Positions 44,638-54,287 are shown, numbered from the stretch's first letter. The stretch: 64,000 bases of DNA from Micromonospora parastrephiae (GCF_016802865.1 NZ_JAEVHM010000013.1:1-64000); one strand, 5' to 3'. The notes: generated from the sequence alone by a model not told the origin. A program made the numbers and translations.

Positions 44638-47600
44638 ATGATCCGAGGTTCGGTGCCCCGGCTACGACGCACTCTCGTCGTGCTGGGCACGGCGCTCGCC
44701 ACGGTCGCGGCCACCCTCGCGGTCGCCACGACGCCGGTCGCCGCGGCCGGGTCACCGGACGACTACAGCGGCTCCGACCTGTGGCTGCGGTACGTGCCGG
44801 TCAGCGACGCGAAGCTGCTCCGCGACTACCGACGTACGGTCACGGCGATCGTGGTCGAGAACGCCGACGCGGACAGGGTCCACCGGCACACGGCGGACCT
44901 CACGATGGCGCCCGGGTCCACAGAGAAGCTCGTGGAGACCACACTCGGCGCCGCTCGGGACGAGCTGGTACGCGGCCTGGGCGGGATGCTCGGCCAACCG
45001 ACCCCCGTGACGACGGCCGGCGCGGGCACCGTCCGAGACGGTTCGGTGGTGGTGGGGACGCCCGCGAGTTCACCGCTGGTACGCCGCGCCGTATCGGCCC
45101 GCGACCTGGCCGCCGTCGGCGACGAGGGCTACCTCGTCCGCTCGGTGTCCAGGGGAAGGGCACGGTTCACCGTCATCGCCGGCAACTCCGACCTCGGCGC
45201 TCTGTACGGGACCTTCGCCTTCCTGCGGCTCATGCAGACGCAGAAGCCCGTCGACCACCTCCGCATCGCCGACTCACCGAAGATCAAGCACCGGTTGCTG
45301 AACAACTGGGAGACCGAGCGCCTGTACGCCGGCAACAACGCCTCCGGGCTCGGCGGGTTGAACGGGGAGAGCGGGGCGATCTTCAACTTCGCCGCGACCG
45401 GGGCCAGCGCCGGCCGGAATCTGCCCGTCATCCTCGACCGCTACATCGTGATGGCACGGGCGCTGGCCTCCCTCGGCATCAACGGCATCACCATCAACAA
45501 CGTCAATGCCGACAACGCCTACCTGACGAGCGCTCGGATCGCGCAGGAGGCGGCCCTCGCCGACGCCCTGCGCCCGTACGGCATCCGACTGGGCCTGTCC
45601 ATCCGCTACACCGCCCCCACGGACAGCCGGTTCGCGCCGGACACGCTGACCAACAGCCAGCTCGACCCCTACGGCACCGAGTTCCGGGGCTGGTGGACCC
45701 GCCGGGCCCAGCAGGTCCAGAGCGCCATCCCGGACTTCATGGGCTTCACCGTGAAGGCCAACTCCGAGGGCCAACCGGGACCGCAGGACTTCGGGTACGA
45801 CCACGGCGACGGCGCCAACGGCATCGCGGCCGCGGTGGCCCCGCTCGGGATGACCGTGCACTGGCGGACGTTCGTCTACAACGCCGAGGTCGACAACGAC
45901 CGGCTCAAGCGGGCCTATCTGGAGTTCGGGCCGATCGACGACGAGGTCCAACCGGACGGCACCAGGGGACGCTTCGCCGACAACGTGTTCCTCCAGACGA
46001 AGAACGGGCCGCTCGACTTCCAGGCCCGGGAGCCCATCCACCCGATGTTCGGCCGGATGGAGAACACCAACCAGGCCCTGGAGCTTCAGGTCACCCAGGA
46101 GTACACCGGCCAGAACTGGATGCTGACGTACCTCGGTCCGATGTACGAGGAGGTCCTCAAGACCGACACGTACGCGACCGACGAGAACGGAAAGCTGCTG
46201 CGCGAGCGCCTGGTCGGCAACATCGTCGACGGCAGCGCGCAGCACCATCCGGACACCGCCATCGTCGGTGTCGCCAATCTCGGCAACGCCGACAACCTGA
46301 CCGGACACCACTTCTCCCAGGCGAACCTCTTCGCCTTCGGCCGCCAGGCGTGGAACTGGACGCTCGACTCGACGGACATCGCCACCGACTGGGTGCGGAT
46401 GACCTGGAGCAACGACCGGCGCGTCGTCGACACCATCCGCACGATGATGATGGGCTCGTGGGAGGCGCTGGTCAGCTACCAGACACCGCTGGGCATCGGT
46501 CACCAGTTCGCCGAGGGCGCCCACTACCGCCCCGACCCCGCCGACTGGGCCGGCCGCGACGACTGGAGCCCGGTCTACTACAACAAGGCCGACAGCGCCG
46601 GCCTCGGCTTCGACCGCTCCCCCACCGGCAGCAACCTGGCCGCCCAGTACTTCCCCAGACTCCAACGGCGCTACGGGGACATCGACTCCGTCCCGGAGAA
46701 CCTGCTGATGTGGTTCCACCATGTGCCGTGGGGTCATCGGATGGACAGCGGCCGGCCGTTCTGGGACGAACTGGTCTACCGCTACCAGATGGGCGTCCAG
46801 TACGTGACCTGGATGCGGGAGACCTGGGAGACGCTCCGGACCGACATCGACGCGCGCCGGTTCGGGGAGGTACGCGCCAAACTGGCCGTCCACGAGGCGG
46901 ACGCGCCGACTGGCGGGACACCTCGGTGAACTACTGGAAGGAGTTCAGCGGGCGGGACGTCCCGGTGGACGACGCGCCACTCTCCGCGAAGATCGTCGTG
47001 GGTGGCAAGGAGTTCGGCGGCTTCAACCTGTCGGACGACTCGTACACCATCCCGGTGCCGGCGGGGGCGTCGCCGACGATCACCCGGGTGCGGACGGCCG
47101 ACCGGAACGCCCGCTACGAGATCGTCTCCCAGGCGGCCGGCGTCCCCGGGCGGGCGGTCGTCAAGGTCACCACGGAGGGCTTCTTCGGCCCTCTCGTGAA
47201 GAACTACGTCTTCGACCTGGTCAGCGACACGACGCTCAGGAGTCTGGCGGTCAACGGCAAGCGCCTGGCCTCCTTCTCGCCGAAGGTCCTGCGCTACAAC
47301 GCCCTCCTACCGGCCGGCACGGTGACCGTGCCGACGGTCACTGCCGTCGCCGCCGATCCGGCGGCCACCGTCACGGTCGAGCAGGCGGGCAGCGCCACCG
47401 GGCAGGCGCGGGTCAGCGTCACGATCGGCGCCGCGTCGTCCGTCTACCTCGTGGACCTGAACACCACGATCACGGGCAGCGACGACTTCGACTCGACCGC
47501 GCTCGGGCCGCAGTGGCAGTGGGTACGTCCGGACGAGAGCAGGTGGCGTCTGGCCGACGGGTCCCTGGTCATCACCGCGCAGCAGGGCGACCTGCAGGGC

Positions 47601-48095
47601 AGTGCGAACACCGCGAAGAACCTCGCGCTCCAGGACGTCGACGGTGACTGGACGGCCGAGTCCAGGGTCGTCTTCGCACGCCCGCTCGCCAACGACAACG
47701 AGCAGGGTGGCGTCCTCGCCTACGCCGACGACGACAACTACGTGAAGCTCGCCTGGGAGATGGGCAGCGCGACCGCGGCCATCAACAAGCTACGGGTCGT
47801 GTTCCTGCGGGAGCAGAACGGCGTCGCCTCGACGCTGGAGATCACCGGCGCCGACGCCCAGCGGATCGTCGGGGCCGACGGTGCCGTCTGGCTCCGACTC
47901 ACCAAGACCGGAGACCACTACCGCGCCTACTACTCGAACGACGGAAGCGTCTACCGCTACATCGGCGCCACGACGTTGAGCGCCGAGCCGACGAAGGCCG
48001 GACTTCTGGCCTTCAACCGGGCGGGGACCTCCACCGATCTCGATGTCACGTTCGACTACTTCCACGTCGAGAGCCGAGGCGAGCCGATCCGGTAG
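44638..48095 (+). CDS. Secreted GH67 alpha-glucuronidase with C-terminal modules, frameshifted
   Basis: This enzyme has about 1152 residues once repaired. ATG 44638 follows GGAGGAGAAGG and a signal peptide ends near VAAA. Residues up to about 795 form a GH67 alpha-glucuronidase, which removes (4-O-methyl)glucuronic acid from xylo-oligosaccharides (VTAIVVENADADRVH, NNWETERLYAGNNASG, HHVPWGHRMDSGRPFWDELVYRYQ). Near 46907 the frame breaks after HEADA; one added base restores DWRDTSVNYWKEFSG. Downstream come an Ig-like region and a concanavalin-A-like domain (DDFDSTALGPQWQWVRPDES). Most GH67 enzymes are about 700 residues and often intracellular, so the secreted, extended form is notable. Confidence 0.87.
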
Positions 48096-48180
48096 CGGCA
48101 CACGGCGGAGGCGTCAGATCAACGGCGCGTACCACTGGGCGCCGGTCACCCGGGTCCGCCGCGCTGTGTGCGGTTCGACT

Positions 48181-48216
48181 CGACCCGCATGCCGTGCTCG
48201 CGCGGCATGCGGGTCG
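48181..48216. terminator. Strong hairpin after the GH67 gene
   Basis: Perfect 14-base arms (48181-48194 and 48203-48216) with an 8-base loop separate the GH67 gene from the nickel SOD unit. Confidence 0.8.
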
Positions 48217-48303
48217 TCACGGCGACGATTCTCACACGGGCCCGCGGCAGCCTTGACCGGCGCAGGAGCGGCACAATCGGCGTGCGGCATGCCGACGACG
48301 AGG

Positions 48304-48332
48304 TTGACATGAAGCGCGGTTGAGGTTTTAAC
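48304..48332 (+). promoter_or_regulatory. sodN promoter
   Basis: TTGACA (48304-48309) and TTTAAC (48327-48332) are 17 bases apart and lie about 60 bases before the sodN start codon. The palindrome at 48322-48335 covers the -10 element. Confidence 0.6.
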
Positions 48333-48335
48333 CTC
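48322..48335. promoter_or_regulatory. Palindromic operator candidate at sodN
   Basis: GAGGTT-tt-AACCTC is a perfect 6-base inverted repeat over the -10 region. Nickel-responsive repression of sodN by a Fur-type protein (Nur) is known in Streptomyces, but this sequence does not resemble the Nur box I know, so the binding protein is open. Confidence 0.5.
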
Positions 48336-48394
48336 CGCCGTGGATCACGTTGCTGAGGGATCCACAGAGGTTGTCCGCTGCTGGAAGGAATCTG

Positions 48395-48799
48395 ATGCAC
48401 CTGCCACGCCTTCTGCGCCCACGCACCGTCGTGAGCGCCCACTGCGATCTGCCCTGCGGCGTCTATGACCCGGCGCAGGCCCGCATCGAGGCCGAGTCGA
48501 TCAAGGCGATCTGCGAGAAGTACCAGGCCAACGACGATCCGGAGTTCCGCACTCGGTCGTTGATCATCAAGGAGCAGCGGGCCGAGCTGGTCAAACACCA
48601 CCTCTGGGTCCTGTGGACCGACTACTTCAAGGCACCGCACTTCGAGAAGTATCCGCAGCTGCACGGCCTCTTCAACGAGGCCACCAAGCTGGCCGGCGCC
48701 GGCGGCGCGAAGGGGGTCGCGGACCCGGCCGTCGCGGAGCAGTTGCTCGCGAAGATCGAGGAGATCTCGAAGATCTTCTGGGAGACCAAGCAGGGCTGA
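48395..48799 (+). CDS. sodN: Nickel superoxide dismutase
   Basis: This 134-residue precursor converts superoxide to oxygen and peroxide. The nickel hook HCDLPCGVYDP is at residues 16-26, preceded by a 15-residue leader (MHLPRLLRPRTVVSA) that must be removed to expose His1. ATG 48395 has AAGGAA upstream. The helical body (RIEAESIKAICEKYQ, LVKHHLWVLWTDYFKAPHFEKYP) is full length. The maturation protease gene sodX, which usually follows directly, is absent; a hairpin and a radical SAM gene follow instead. Confidence 0.95.
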   Translation: MHLPRLLRPRTVVSAHCDLPCGVYDPAQARIEAESIKAICEKYQANDDPEFRTRSLIIKEQRAELVKHHLWVLWTDYFKAPHFEKYPQLHGLFNEATKLAGAGGAKGVADPAVAEQLLAKIEEISKIFWETKQG

Positions 48800-48808
48800 G
48801 CCGTCGAG

Positions 48809-48833
48809 ACCGGGTGGCGTTCTGCCACCCGGT
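48809..48833. terminator. Hairpin between sodN and the radical SAM gene
   Basis: Perfect 10-base arms (48809-48818 and 48824-48833) with a 5-base loop begin 9 bases after the sodN stop. With the next start at 48861 it may terminate most, but not necessarily all, sodN transcripts. Confidence 0.75.
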
Positions 48834-48860
48834 TCAGCACACCCCGATCGGGAGGACCGC

Positions 48861-50171
48861 ATGACGTCGCGCACCGACCTCGTCGAAGACCTGATGAGTC
48901 GATTTCCGCAGGTGCCACGCGAGGCGGTCATCAAGGAGGACCTGCTGCGCGGCGGGCTCGCCTTCGACGACGCGGCGTTGACCGACAACGAGAACGGCAC
49001 CGTCAAGCCGAAGTCGTACTTCATCTTCTCGTTCGATCACCGGACGCTCCCGGAGCTGGGGACGGCCGCGCTGCGCCGGCCGCCGGAGGAGGTCGTCCTC
49101 ACCGGAGGGCCGTACGAGCTGCGCCGCACCGTCGTCTCGGTCCGCACCAACCCCGGATCGCCGTACCGCGTCCGCACCGACAGCGACGGACGGCTGCGCC
49201 TGTTCCTCGACGGACGGGCGATCGCGGACGTCGGACTACCTCCGATGCCGAGCTACTACCGGCACACACTCGCCAACGGGAAATCGGTGATGGAGGTCGC
49301 CCCGACCATCCAGTGGGGCTACCTCATCTACCTGACCGCGTTCCGGGTCTGCCAGTACTTCGGGGCGAAAGAGGAATGCCAGTACTGCGACATCAACCAC
49401 AACTGGCGACAGCACAAGCAGGCTGGTCGTCCCTACACCGGCGTCAAACCCGTCGACGAGGTGCTGGAGGCTCTGGAGATCATCGACCGGCACGACACCG
49501 AGCGGGCCTCGCAGGCGTACACCCTCACCGGTGGCAGCATCACCTCGCACGTCGGCGGGCTGGCCGAGGCGGACTTCTACGGCCAGTACGCGCAGGCGAT
49601 CGAGGAACGGTTCCCGGGGCGGTGGATCGGAAAGGTCGTCGCCCAGGCACTCCCCCGAGCCGACGTGCAACGATTCCACGACTACGGGATCCGCATCTAC
49701 CACCCCAACTACGAGGTGTGGGACAAGCGGCTGTTCGAGTTGTACTGCCCGGGCAAGGAGCGCTACGTCGGCCGGGAGGAGTGGCATCGCCGCATCCTCG
49801 ACTCCGCCGAGGTGTTCGGCCCGCGCAACGTGATCCCGAATTTCGTGGCGGGCGTCGAGATGGCCGCCCCGCACGGCTTCACGAACGTGGGCGAGGCGAT
49901 CGACTCCACCGCGGAAGGGCTCGAATACTTCATGTCGCGTGGCATCACCCCGCGGTTCACCACCTGGTGCCCGGAGCCGACCACGCCGCTCGGCCGCGCC
50001 AACCCCGAAGGCGCCCCGCTCGAATACCACGTCCGCCTGCTGGAGGTCTACCGAGCGACCATGGACGCCCACGGCCTCTTCAGCCCGCCGGGATACGGCC
50101 CCGCCGGGCCAGGTCGAGCCGTGTTCTCGGTCAGCTCCTTCATGGACACCCTGCCGTCTGCGATCTCCTGA
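48861..50171 (+). CDS. Radical SAM protein of unassigned function (CX8CX2C cluster motif)
   Basis: This is a 436-residue cytoplasmic protein. Residues about 155-180 hold Cys164, Cys173 and Cys176 in VCQYFGAKEECQYCDINH, an apparent C-x8-C-x2-C iron-sulfur motif instead of the usual C-x3-C-x2-C. A radical SAM barrel follows (AYTLTGGSITSHVGG, FVAGVEMAAPHGFTNVGEAI, TWCPEPTTPLG). An N-terminal domain of about 140 residues has no assignment. ATG 48861 follows GGGAGG. It stands directly after sodN. I do not recognise its substrate; a link to nickel SOD is only positional. Confidence 0.8.
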   Translation: MTSRTDLVEDLMSRFPQVPREAVIKEDLLRGGLAFDDAALTDNENGTVKPKSYFIFSFDHRTLPELGTAALRRPPEEVVLTGGPYELRRTVVSVRTNPGSPYRVRTDSDGRLRLFLDGRAIADVGLPPMPSYYRHTLANGKSVMEVAPTIQWGYLIYLTAFRVCQYFGAKEECQYCDINHNWRQHKQAGRPYTGVKPVDEVLEALEIIDRHDTERASQAYTLTGGSITSHVGGLAEADFYGQYAQAIEERFPGRWIGKVVAQALPRADVQRFHDYGIRIYHPNYEVWDKRLFELYCPGKERYVGREEWHRRILDSAEVFGPRNVIPNFVAGVEMAAPHGFTNVGEAIDSTAEGLEYFMSRGITPRFTTWCPEPTTPLGRANPEGAPLEYHVRLLEVYRATMDAHGLFSPPGYGPAGPGRAVFSVSSFMDTLPSAIS

Positions 50172-50212
50172 CCGGGGCCGTGTTCCGCCAGGCCGGCCGA
50201 CGTGACGGCTTC

Positions 50213-50231
50213 CCGGCGGACGAGCCGCCGG
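50213..50231. terminator. Short hairpin between convergent genes
   Basis: CCGGCGG (50213-50219) pairs with CCGCCGG (50225-50231) over a 5-base loop between the radical SAM gene and the GDSL esterase gene. Confidence 0.5.
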
Positions 50232-50288
50232 CCCAGGCTGAGCCGACCCGCCGCGCGACGGGGCCGGCCCAGCCGATCTCGGGTCTGG

Positions 50289-51182
50289 TCAGCTGTTGAG
50301 CCTGGCGATCAGGGCGGTGGCCATACCCTGCTCACCGCGGGCGTTCGGGTGGAACGGGGCGGCCGAGTTCTGGGGTACCAGCCCTTCCACCCACCGGGTG
50401 CCGCTGCTCTTGCACGCGTCGCGGCCGATCGACGGGGTGTAGACGTCGGCGTAGGTGGCGCCGTTGGCGGCCGCGGTGCTGGCCAGCATCGCGTTGAGCG
50501 ACTTCTCGACGCCGCGCAGATACGGCACGTCCTGGTAGGCGATCGGGACGACGGGCCAGCAGCCGTATCCGGTGTCCGGCACGATCGCCGGGTACCCGAG
50601 CACCACGACCCGCGCGCCCGGCGCGGCCCTGCGGACCCCCTGCAGCACGCTGGTCACCTTCGGCACGGTGGCGGCGATCCGGGCCTGCAACTGGTCGACG
50701 CCCCCGGCGGTGTACCGGTCCTTGCACGGCGACCCGAGCGGGCTGCTGAGGCTGGCCTCCGCACAGTCGCTGATGATGCCGGAGAACCCGATGTCGTTGC
50801 CGCCGATCTGCACCGTCACCAGTGCGGTGTTCGACGTGACCGCGTTGAGCTGCGGCGGCACCGTGATGCCCAACTGGCCGCTGCCGCCGTAGAGGATGTC
50901 GTCCGTGGTGGCGCCGGAGCAGCTCACGTCGGCGAACGACGACGAGCCGGCGGACGCGGCCACCAGGGATGGGTAGTTGCGGTTGGACCGCAGACAGTTC
51001 AGGTCGACCTGCGTGGGGATCAGCGGACCAGCGGTGTACGAGTCACCCAGAGCGACGTAGCGGCCGGTGGGCACGGCGGCGCTGGCGGGTGTGGCGACGG
51101 TGAGCAGCACGCCGACGGTGGCCGCGGTGAGTGCGGCCAACCGGGTGACTGCCCGCAGGAGCGGCAGGCGGGGACGGGTCAT
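50289..51182 (-). CDS. Secreted SGNH/GDSL esterase or lipase
   Basis: This is a 297-residue exported hydrolase. It has a signal peptide (LAALTAATVGVLLTVAT, ASA), block I ALGDSYTAG with Ser48, block III IGGNDIGF, and the catalytic His in FHPNARGEQGM. Six or more cysteines suggest disulfides, as in actinomycete GDSL lipases of this size. Confidence 0.92.
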   Translation of the reverse strand: MTRPRLPLLRAVTRLAALTAATVGVLLTVATPASAAVPTGRYVALGDSYTAGPLIPTQVDLNCLRSNRNYPSLVAASAGSSSFADVSCSGATTDDILYGGSGQLGITVPPQLNAVTSNTALVTVQIGGNDIGFSGIISDCAEASLSSPLGSPCKDRYTAGGVDQLQARIAATVPKVTSVLQGVRRAAPGARVVVLGYPAIVPDTGYGCWPVVPIAYQDVPYLRGVEKSLNAMLASTAAANGATYADVYTPSIGRDACKSSGTRWVEGLVPQNSAAPFHPNARGEQGMATALIARLNS

Positions 51183-51263
51183 GACGCCTCCCAGACGGGA
51201 TCACGGTGGTGGTGCCGAGATCCTGTCGCCGCCGACGTCCGGCGTCAATATCGATGACCCTCA

Positions 51264-51796
51264 CTAAATGCTGGTCCGGGATGTGGGAGGGAGAGGTACC
51301 ACGGCATCGCCGGATGAGCGGCGAGCGGGCCGCGCCTGGCGCCCGCCGTCGCACAGCTGACGCCAGGGGCCACCCTCGTCGCCCGGGAGCCTGGTGGTGG
51401 CGAAGCGCTGGTCGATCTCGGCGAGCTGTTCCGCAGTGGGGTTCGGGCCGAGGCTGCCGAGCTCCTCGAAGAGCTGCTCGTTGCCGGCCGGCGCGCTCAC
51501 GAACAGCCGCTTGCCACCCGTCGGGGTGACGACGTGTGATAGGCGCCCCGGGGGACGACGACCATCGTGCCCGGTCCACCGGAGAACTCGGCGTCGCCCA
51601 CGCGGAAGTCGTACCGCCCCTGGAGGACGTAGGCGATCTTCATGAAGTCGTGGTGCGCCTGAGGAGGGTTCTCCGCGATGACGCCGTGATGGAACAGGAA
51701 GGCGCCCAGCGCCCCGCCCACCTCCGCGCCCCGGACGACGATCTCCGGCCGGTGCGGGCCGCCGAGTTCGCTCAGCTCGCCCGCACCGGGCCGCAC
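51264..51796 (-). CDS. Cupin-domain protein, frameshifted
   Basis: This is a small cupin of about 177 residues after repair. GTG 51796 is where the family N-terminus begins (VRPGAGELSELGG); the start codon is uncertain. The cupin core reads AHHDFMKIAYVLQGRYDF and GGPGTMVVVPRGAYHT. Near 51533 the frame breaks after GAYHT; one added base continues VTPTGGKRLFVSAPAGNEQLFEEL. The function (isomerase, dioxygenase or sensor) cannot be set. Confidence 0.7.
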
Positions 51797-51825
51797 GGCC
51801 CATCCGTCCCGACCCCAGTCCCCGC

Positions 51826-51967
51826 GCGTTACGTCGAGGTACGCAAGGGCTACGTGGGTAAGCGCCCCCGGACCTGGATCAACCTCTCCGCGGCCGGCCG
51901 GTCCGCCCTGAGCGCCCACATCGCGGCCCTGCAGGACATCGCCACCCGCGTGACCCGACCCGACTGA
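51826..51967 (+). pseudogene. 5'-truncated MarR/HTH_34-type regulator remnant
   Basis: The frame RYVEVRKGYVGKRPRTWINL followed by SAAGRSALSAHIAAL matches the wing and C-terminal helix of small winged-helix regulators and ends at a proper stop. The recognition helix and everything before it are missing; upstream sequence belongs to the cupin gene on the other strand. This looks like a deletion junction. Confidence 0.65.
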
Positions 51968-52103
51968 GGCGTGGGCGGCGGTCCCGGCCAGGACGGTCCG
52001 GATGCTGCCCGCCGGTCGGGAACGACGCCGCGCCAGCCGGTCGGGCGCGTGGGTGCGAACGACGAATCACACCCACACACCCGACCGGTATCGGCGAGGT
52101 CTC

Positions 52104-53809
52104 TCAGAGGGTGAACACGACCGTGGAGATGCTGCGTGCGCCGACGTTGATGGTGGCCTGTCCGCCGTTCACGCTGGTCGGCTGGCTGGCCGCGTTGGCG
52201 TTCTGCGAGGTGAGGTAGTGCTCCGCCCGGCTGACGTTCTGCGGCGCCTGGATCACGGCGTTGTTGACCGCGCTGTTCGACCGGTTGAGGATGACCAGGG
52301 TGATCTTCCCGTCACCCTGATAGGCGGTCACCTCCAGCGGCGAGGCCTTGGAACTCTTCGTCAGGGCGACCCGCTGGTAGCCGGGGCGGACGTACTTGGA
52401 GTACTGCGAGAAGGCGTACCCCCGCTTCAGCGGAGCGCCCGCGACCGTGCCGTACGCCGACTCGCCGTCGCCGATGAAGGAGTAGTAGCGCTTGCCGTAC
52501 CACCAGATGTAGGCGCTCCAGTTGGACTCCATCGACTTGTGCACCGTACGCATGATGTCGTCGAGCGTCTCGTTCCAGACCGCCAGGTTGCTGGGGTTGC
52601 CCCAGATGTTGGAGCCGCTGCCGTCGGCCTCGTGGTAGTTCCACTCGGTCATCCACACCGGCTTGTTGTACTGGTCGGCCAGGGAGTACGGCCTCAGCCG
52701 GCCCGCGTCCTCGGTGCCGTACAGGTGGCCTCCGATGTAACCGATGTTGTTGCGGGCGGTCGCGTCGTTCAGGGTCGGATCGGTGAAGTTGTAGTTCATG
52801 TTCACCGCTTCGGCGACCATCAACCTGGTGTTCTGCACCTTCGTTCCCTGGTCACGAACGAAGTTTCGGAGTTCGGTGCCACTCCAGTCCATCGAGTCGT
52901 AGTCCGGGTGCCAGTCCGGCTCGTTCTGCACGGAGGTGACGTCGACGGTCACGCCCTGGTTACGCATGTACTGGACGTAACTGTTCAGATGGTTCGCGTA
53001 GTCGTCGTAGTAGTCCGTCTTCAGTTTGCCGCCGTTGACCCGGCTGTTGTTCGTCTTCCACGCGGCCGGCGCCGTCCAGGGCGAGGCGAGGATCTTCACG
53101 CCCGATCCGGATGACTTGGCCGTCTTCAACGAGTTCACATGGGTCGACCATTCACTGGACACCGGCGAGAGGCCGGTGCGCACGATCGACAGACCCAACT
53201 GGTTGGCACCCATCCCGACCAGCGTCTGCGTCTCGGCCGTCGACCAGGCGCTACCCCAGATGGACTGCGCGGCCCCGAACCCGTCGACGGTCTGGTACCG
53301 GGTGTTGCCGTTCACCGTGATGTCCGCCGGCCCGGTTCGGGGGCGGGGTGGTCGGGCGGCGGGGTGGTGGGCGGCGGGGTGGTCGGCGTCGTGCCTCCGG
53401 TGCAGGCCACGCCGTTCAGCGCGAAGCTGGTCGGAGCGGGGTTACTGCCGGTCCATGACGCGTTGAAGCCGAACGAGGCCGTGGCGTTGGTCGCGATGGC
53501 GCCGTTGTAACCGACGTTCTTGGCGGTGACCGCGGCACCGCTCTGGGTCAGCGTCGCGTTCCAGGCCTGCGTGACGGTCTGCCCGGCGCTGTAGGACCAG
53601 GTCAACGTCCAGCCGTTGACCGCGTCACCAAGGTTGGTGATGGTCACGTTCGCGCCGAAGCCGCCCTGCCACTGCGACGAGACGCTGTAGTCCACCGCAC
53701 AGCCGGCGGCTGCGGCCTGGGCCGGCACCGACGCGGCCACCGCGGTCGATGCCAGCAGGACGGCTCCGGCCGACAGCAGGGCGGTGTTGGAAACTCCGGG
53801 TCTCCTCAT
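52104..53809 (-). CDS. Secreted CBM2-GH30 (glucuronoxylanase-type) glycoside hydrolase, frameshifted
   Basis: This enzyme has about 568 residues once repaired. ATG 53809 has GGAGAAGG upstream and a signal peptide (SAGAVLLASTAVAASV, AQA). A CBM2 (CAVDYSVSSQWQGGFGANVTI to FALNGVACTGG) is followed by a Thr/Pro linker and a GH30 catalytic domain (RYQTVDGFGAAQSIWGSAW) with acid/base Glu in SVQNEPDWHP and nucleophile Glu in VWMTEWNY. GH30 subfamily 8 endo-glucuronoxylanase is the best guess. The frame breaks in the linker near 53334 (one base missing). A perfect LacI-type palindrome lies upstream. Confidence 0.87.
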
Positions 53810-53964
53810 AGAGCCTTCTCCTGAGGTTGGGGGGTGACGCACGATGCGTTGCCAGGCGCCACGCATGAGAACGACAATGGCGTCCGTCCACGACTGCGCC
53901 AGGGGTGGGACCGACCGCCGCGGGCCGTGCCGGCACCTCGATCAGGTCGAGGGCGAAGGCACTG

Positions 53965-53980
53965 CTGTTAGCGCTAACAG
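53965..53980. promoter_or_regulatory. Perfect LacI-type palindrome upstream of GH30
   Basis: CTGTTAGCGCTAACAG is a 16-base perfect palindrome 155 bases before the GH30 start. It has the central CG-type symmetry of LacI-family operators. A near copy (GTTAGCGCTCAC) lies in the esterase promoter at 24915. Neither LacI regulator in this window has this box at its own promoter, so an unlinked regulator is likely. Confidence 0.75.
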
Positions 53981-54220
53981 GGCGCAGCCCTCTCGCACCC
54001 GTGCCGGCGTCCACAGTTACCCGGCTGGCGCACCGGGCTCCCGGCGGCGCACCAACCTCTGTGCCATGGACTTTTGTGGATGGGAAGCCGCTCGTCAAGG
54101 TGCTCTCGTCGTTCGGGACAGCACCGCGCCACGACGCTCGTGATGACGATGTCGGACGGGTCTCACCGAGATCGGGCACCCGGCACCGCCTGGCGACCGG
54201 CAGGGGTTGGGCGACCGGCG

Positions 54221-54258
54221 AGCCCCGCTCGGGTCCGGGTCGGGACACGAGCGGGGCT
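54221..54258 (-). terminator. Terminator of the GH95 gene
   Basis: AGCCCCGCTC (54221-54230) pairs with GAGCGGGGCT (54249-54258) over an 18-base loop, starting 30 bases after the GH95 stop. Confidence 0.7.
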
Positions 54259-54287
54259 GGCTGACCTCCCGATGCCGACGGACGCCG

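Larger units (their letters stand above)
53810..54287. other. Intergenic region upstream of GH30, 478 bases
   Basis: This region separates the GH95 stop from the GH30 start, both minus strand. It holds the palindrome at 53965-53980 and the GH95 terminator at 54221-54258. I see no gene. Confidence 0.65.
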
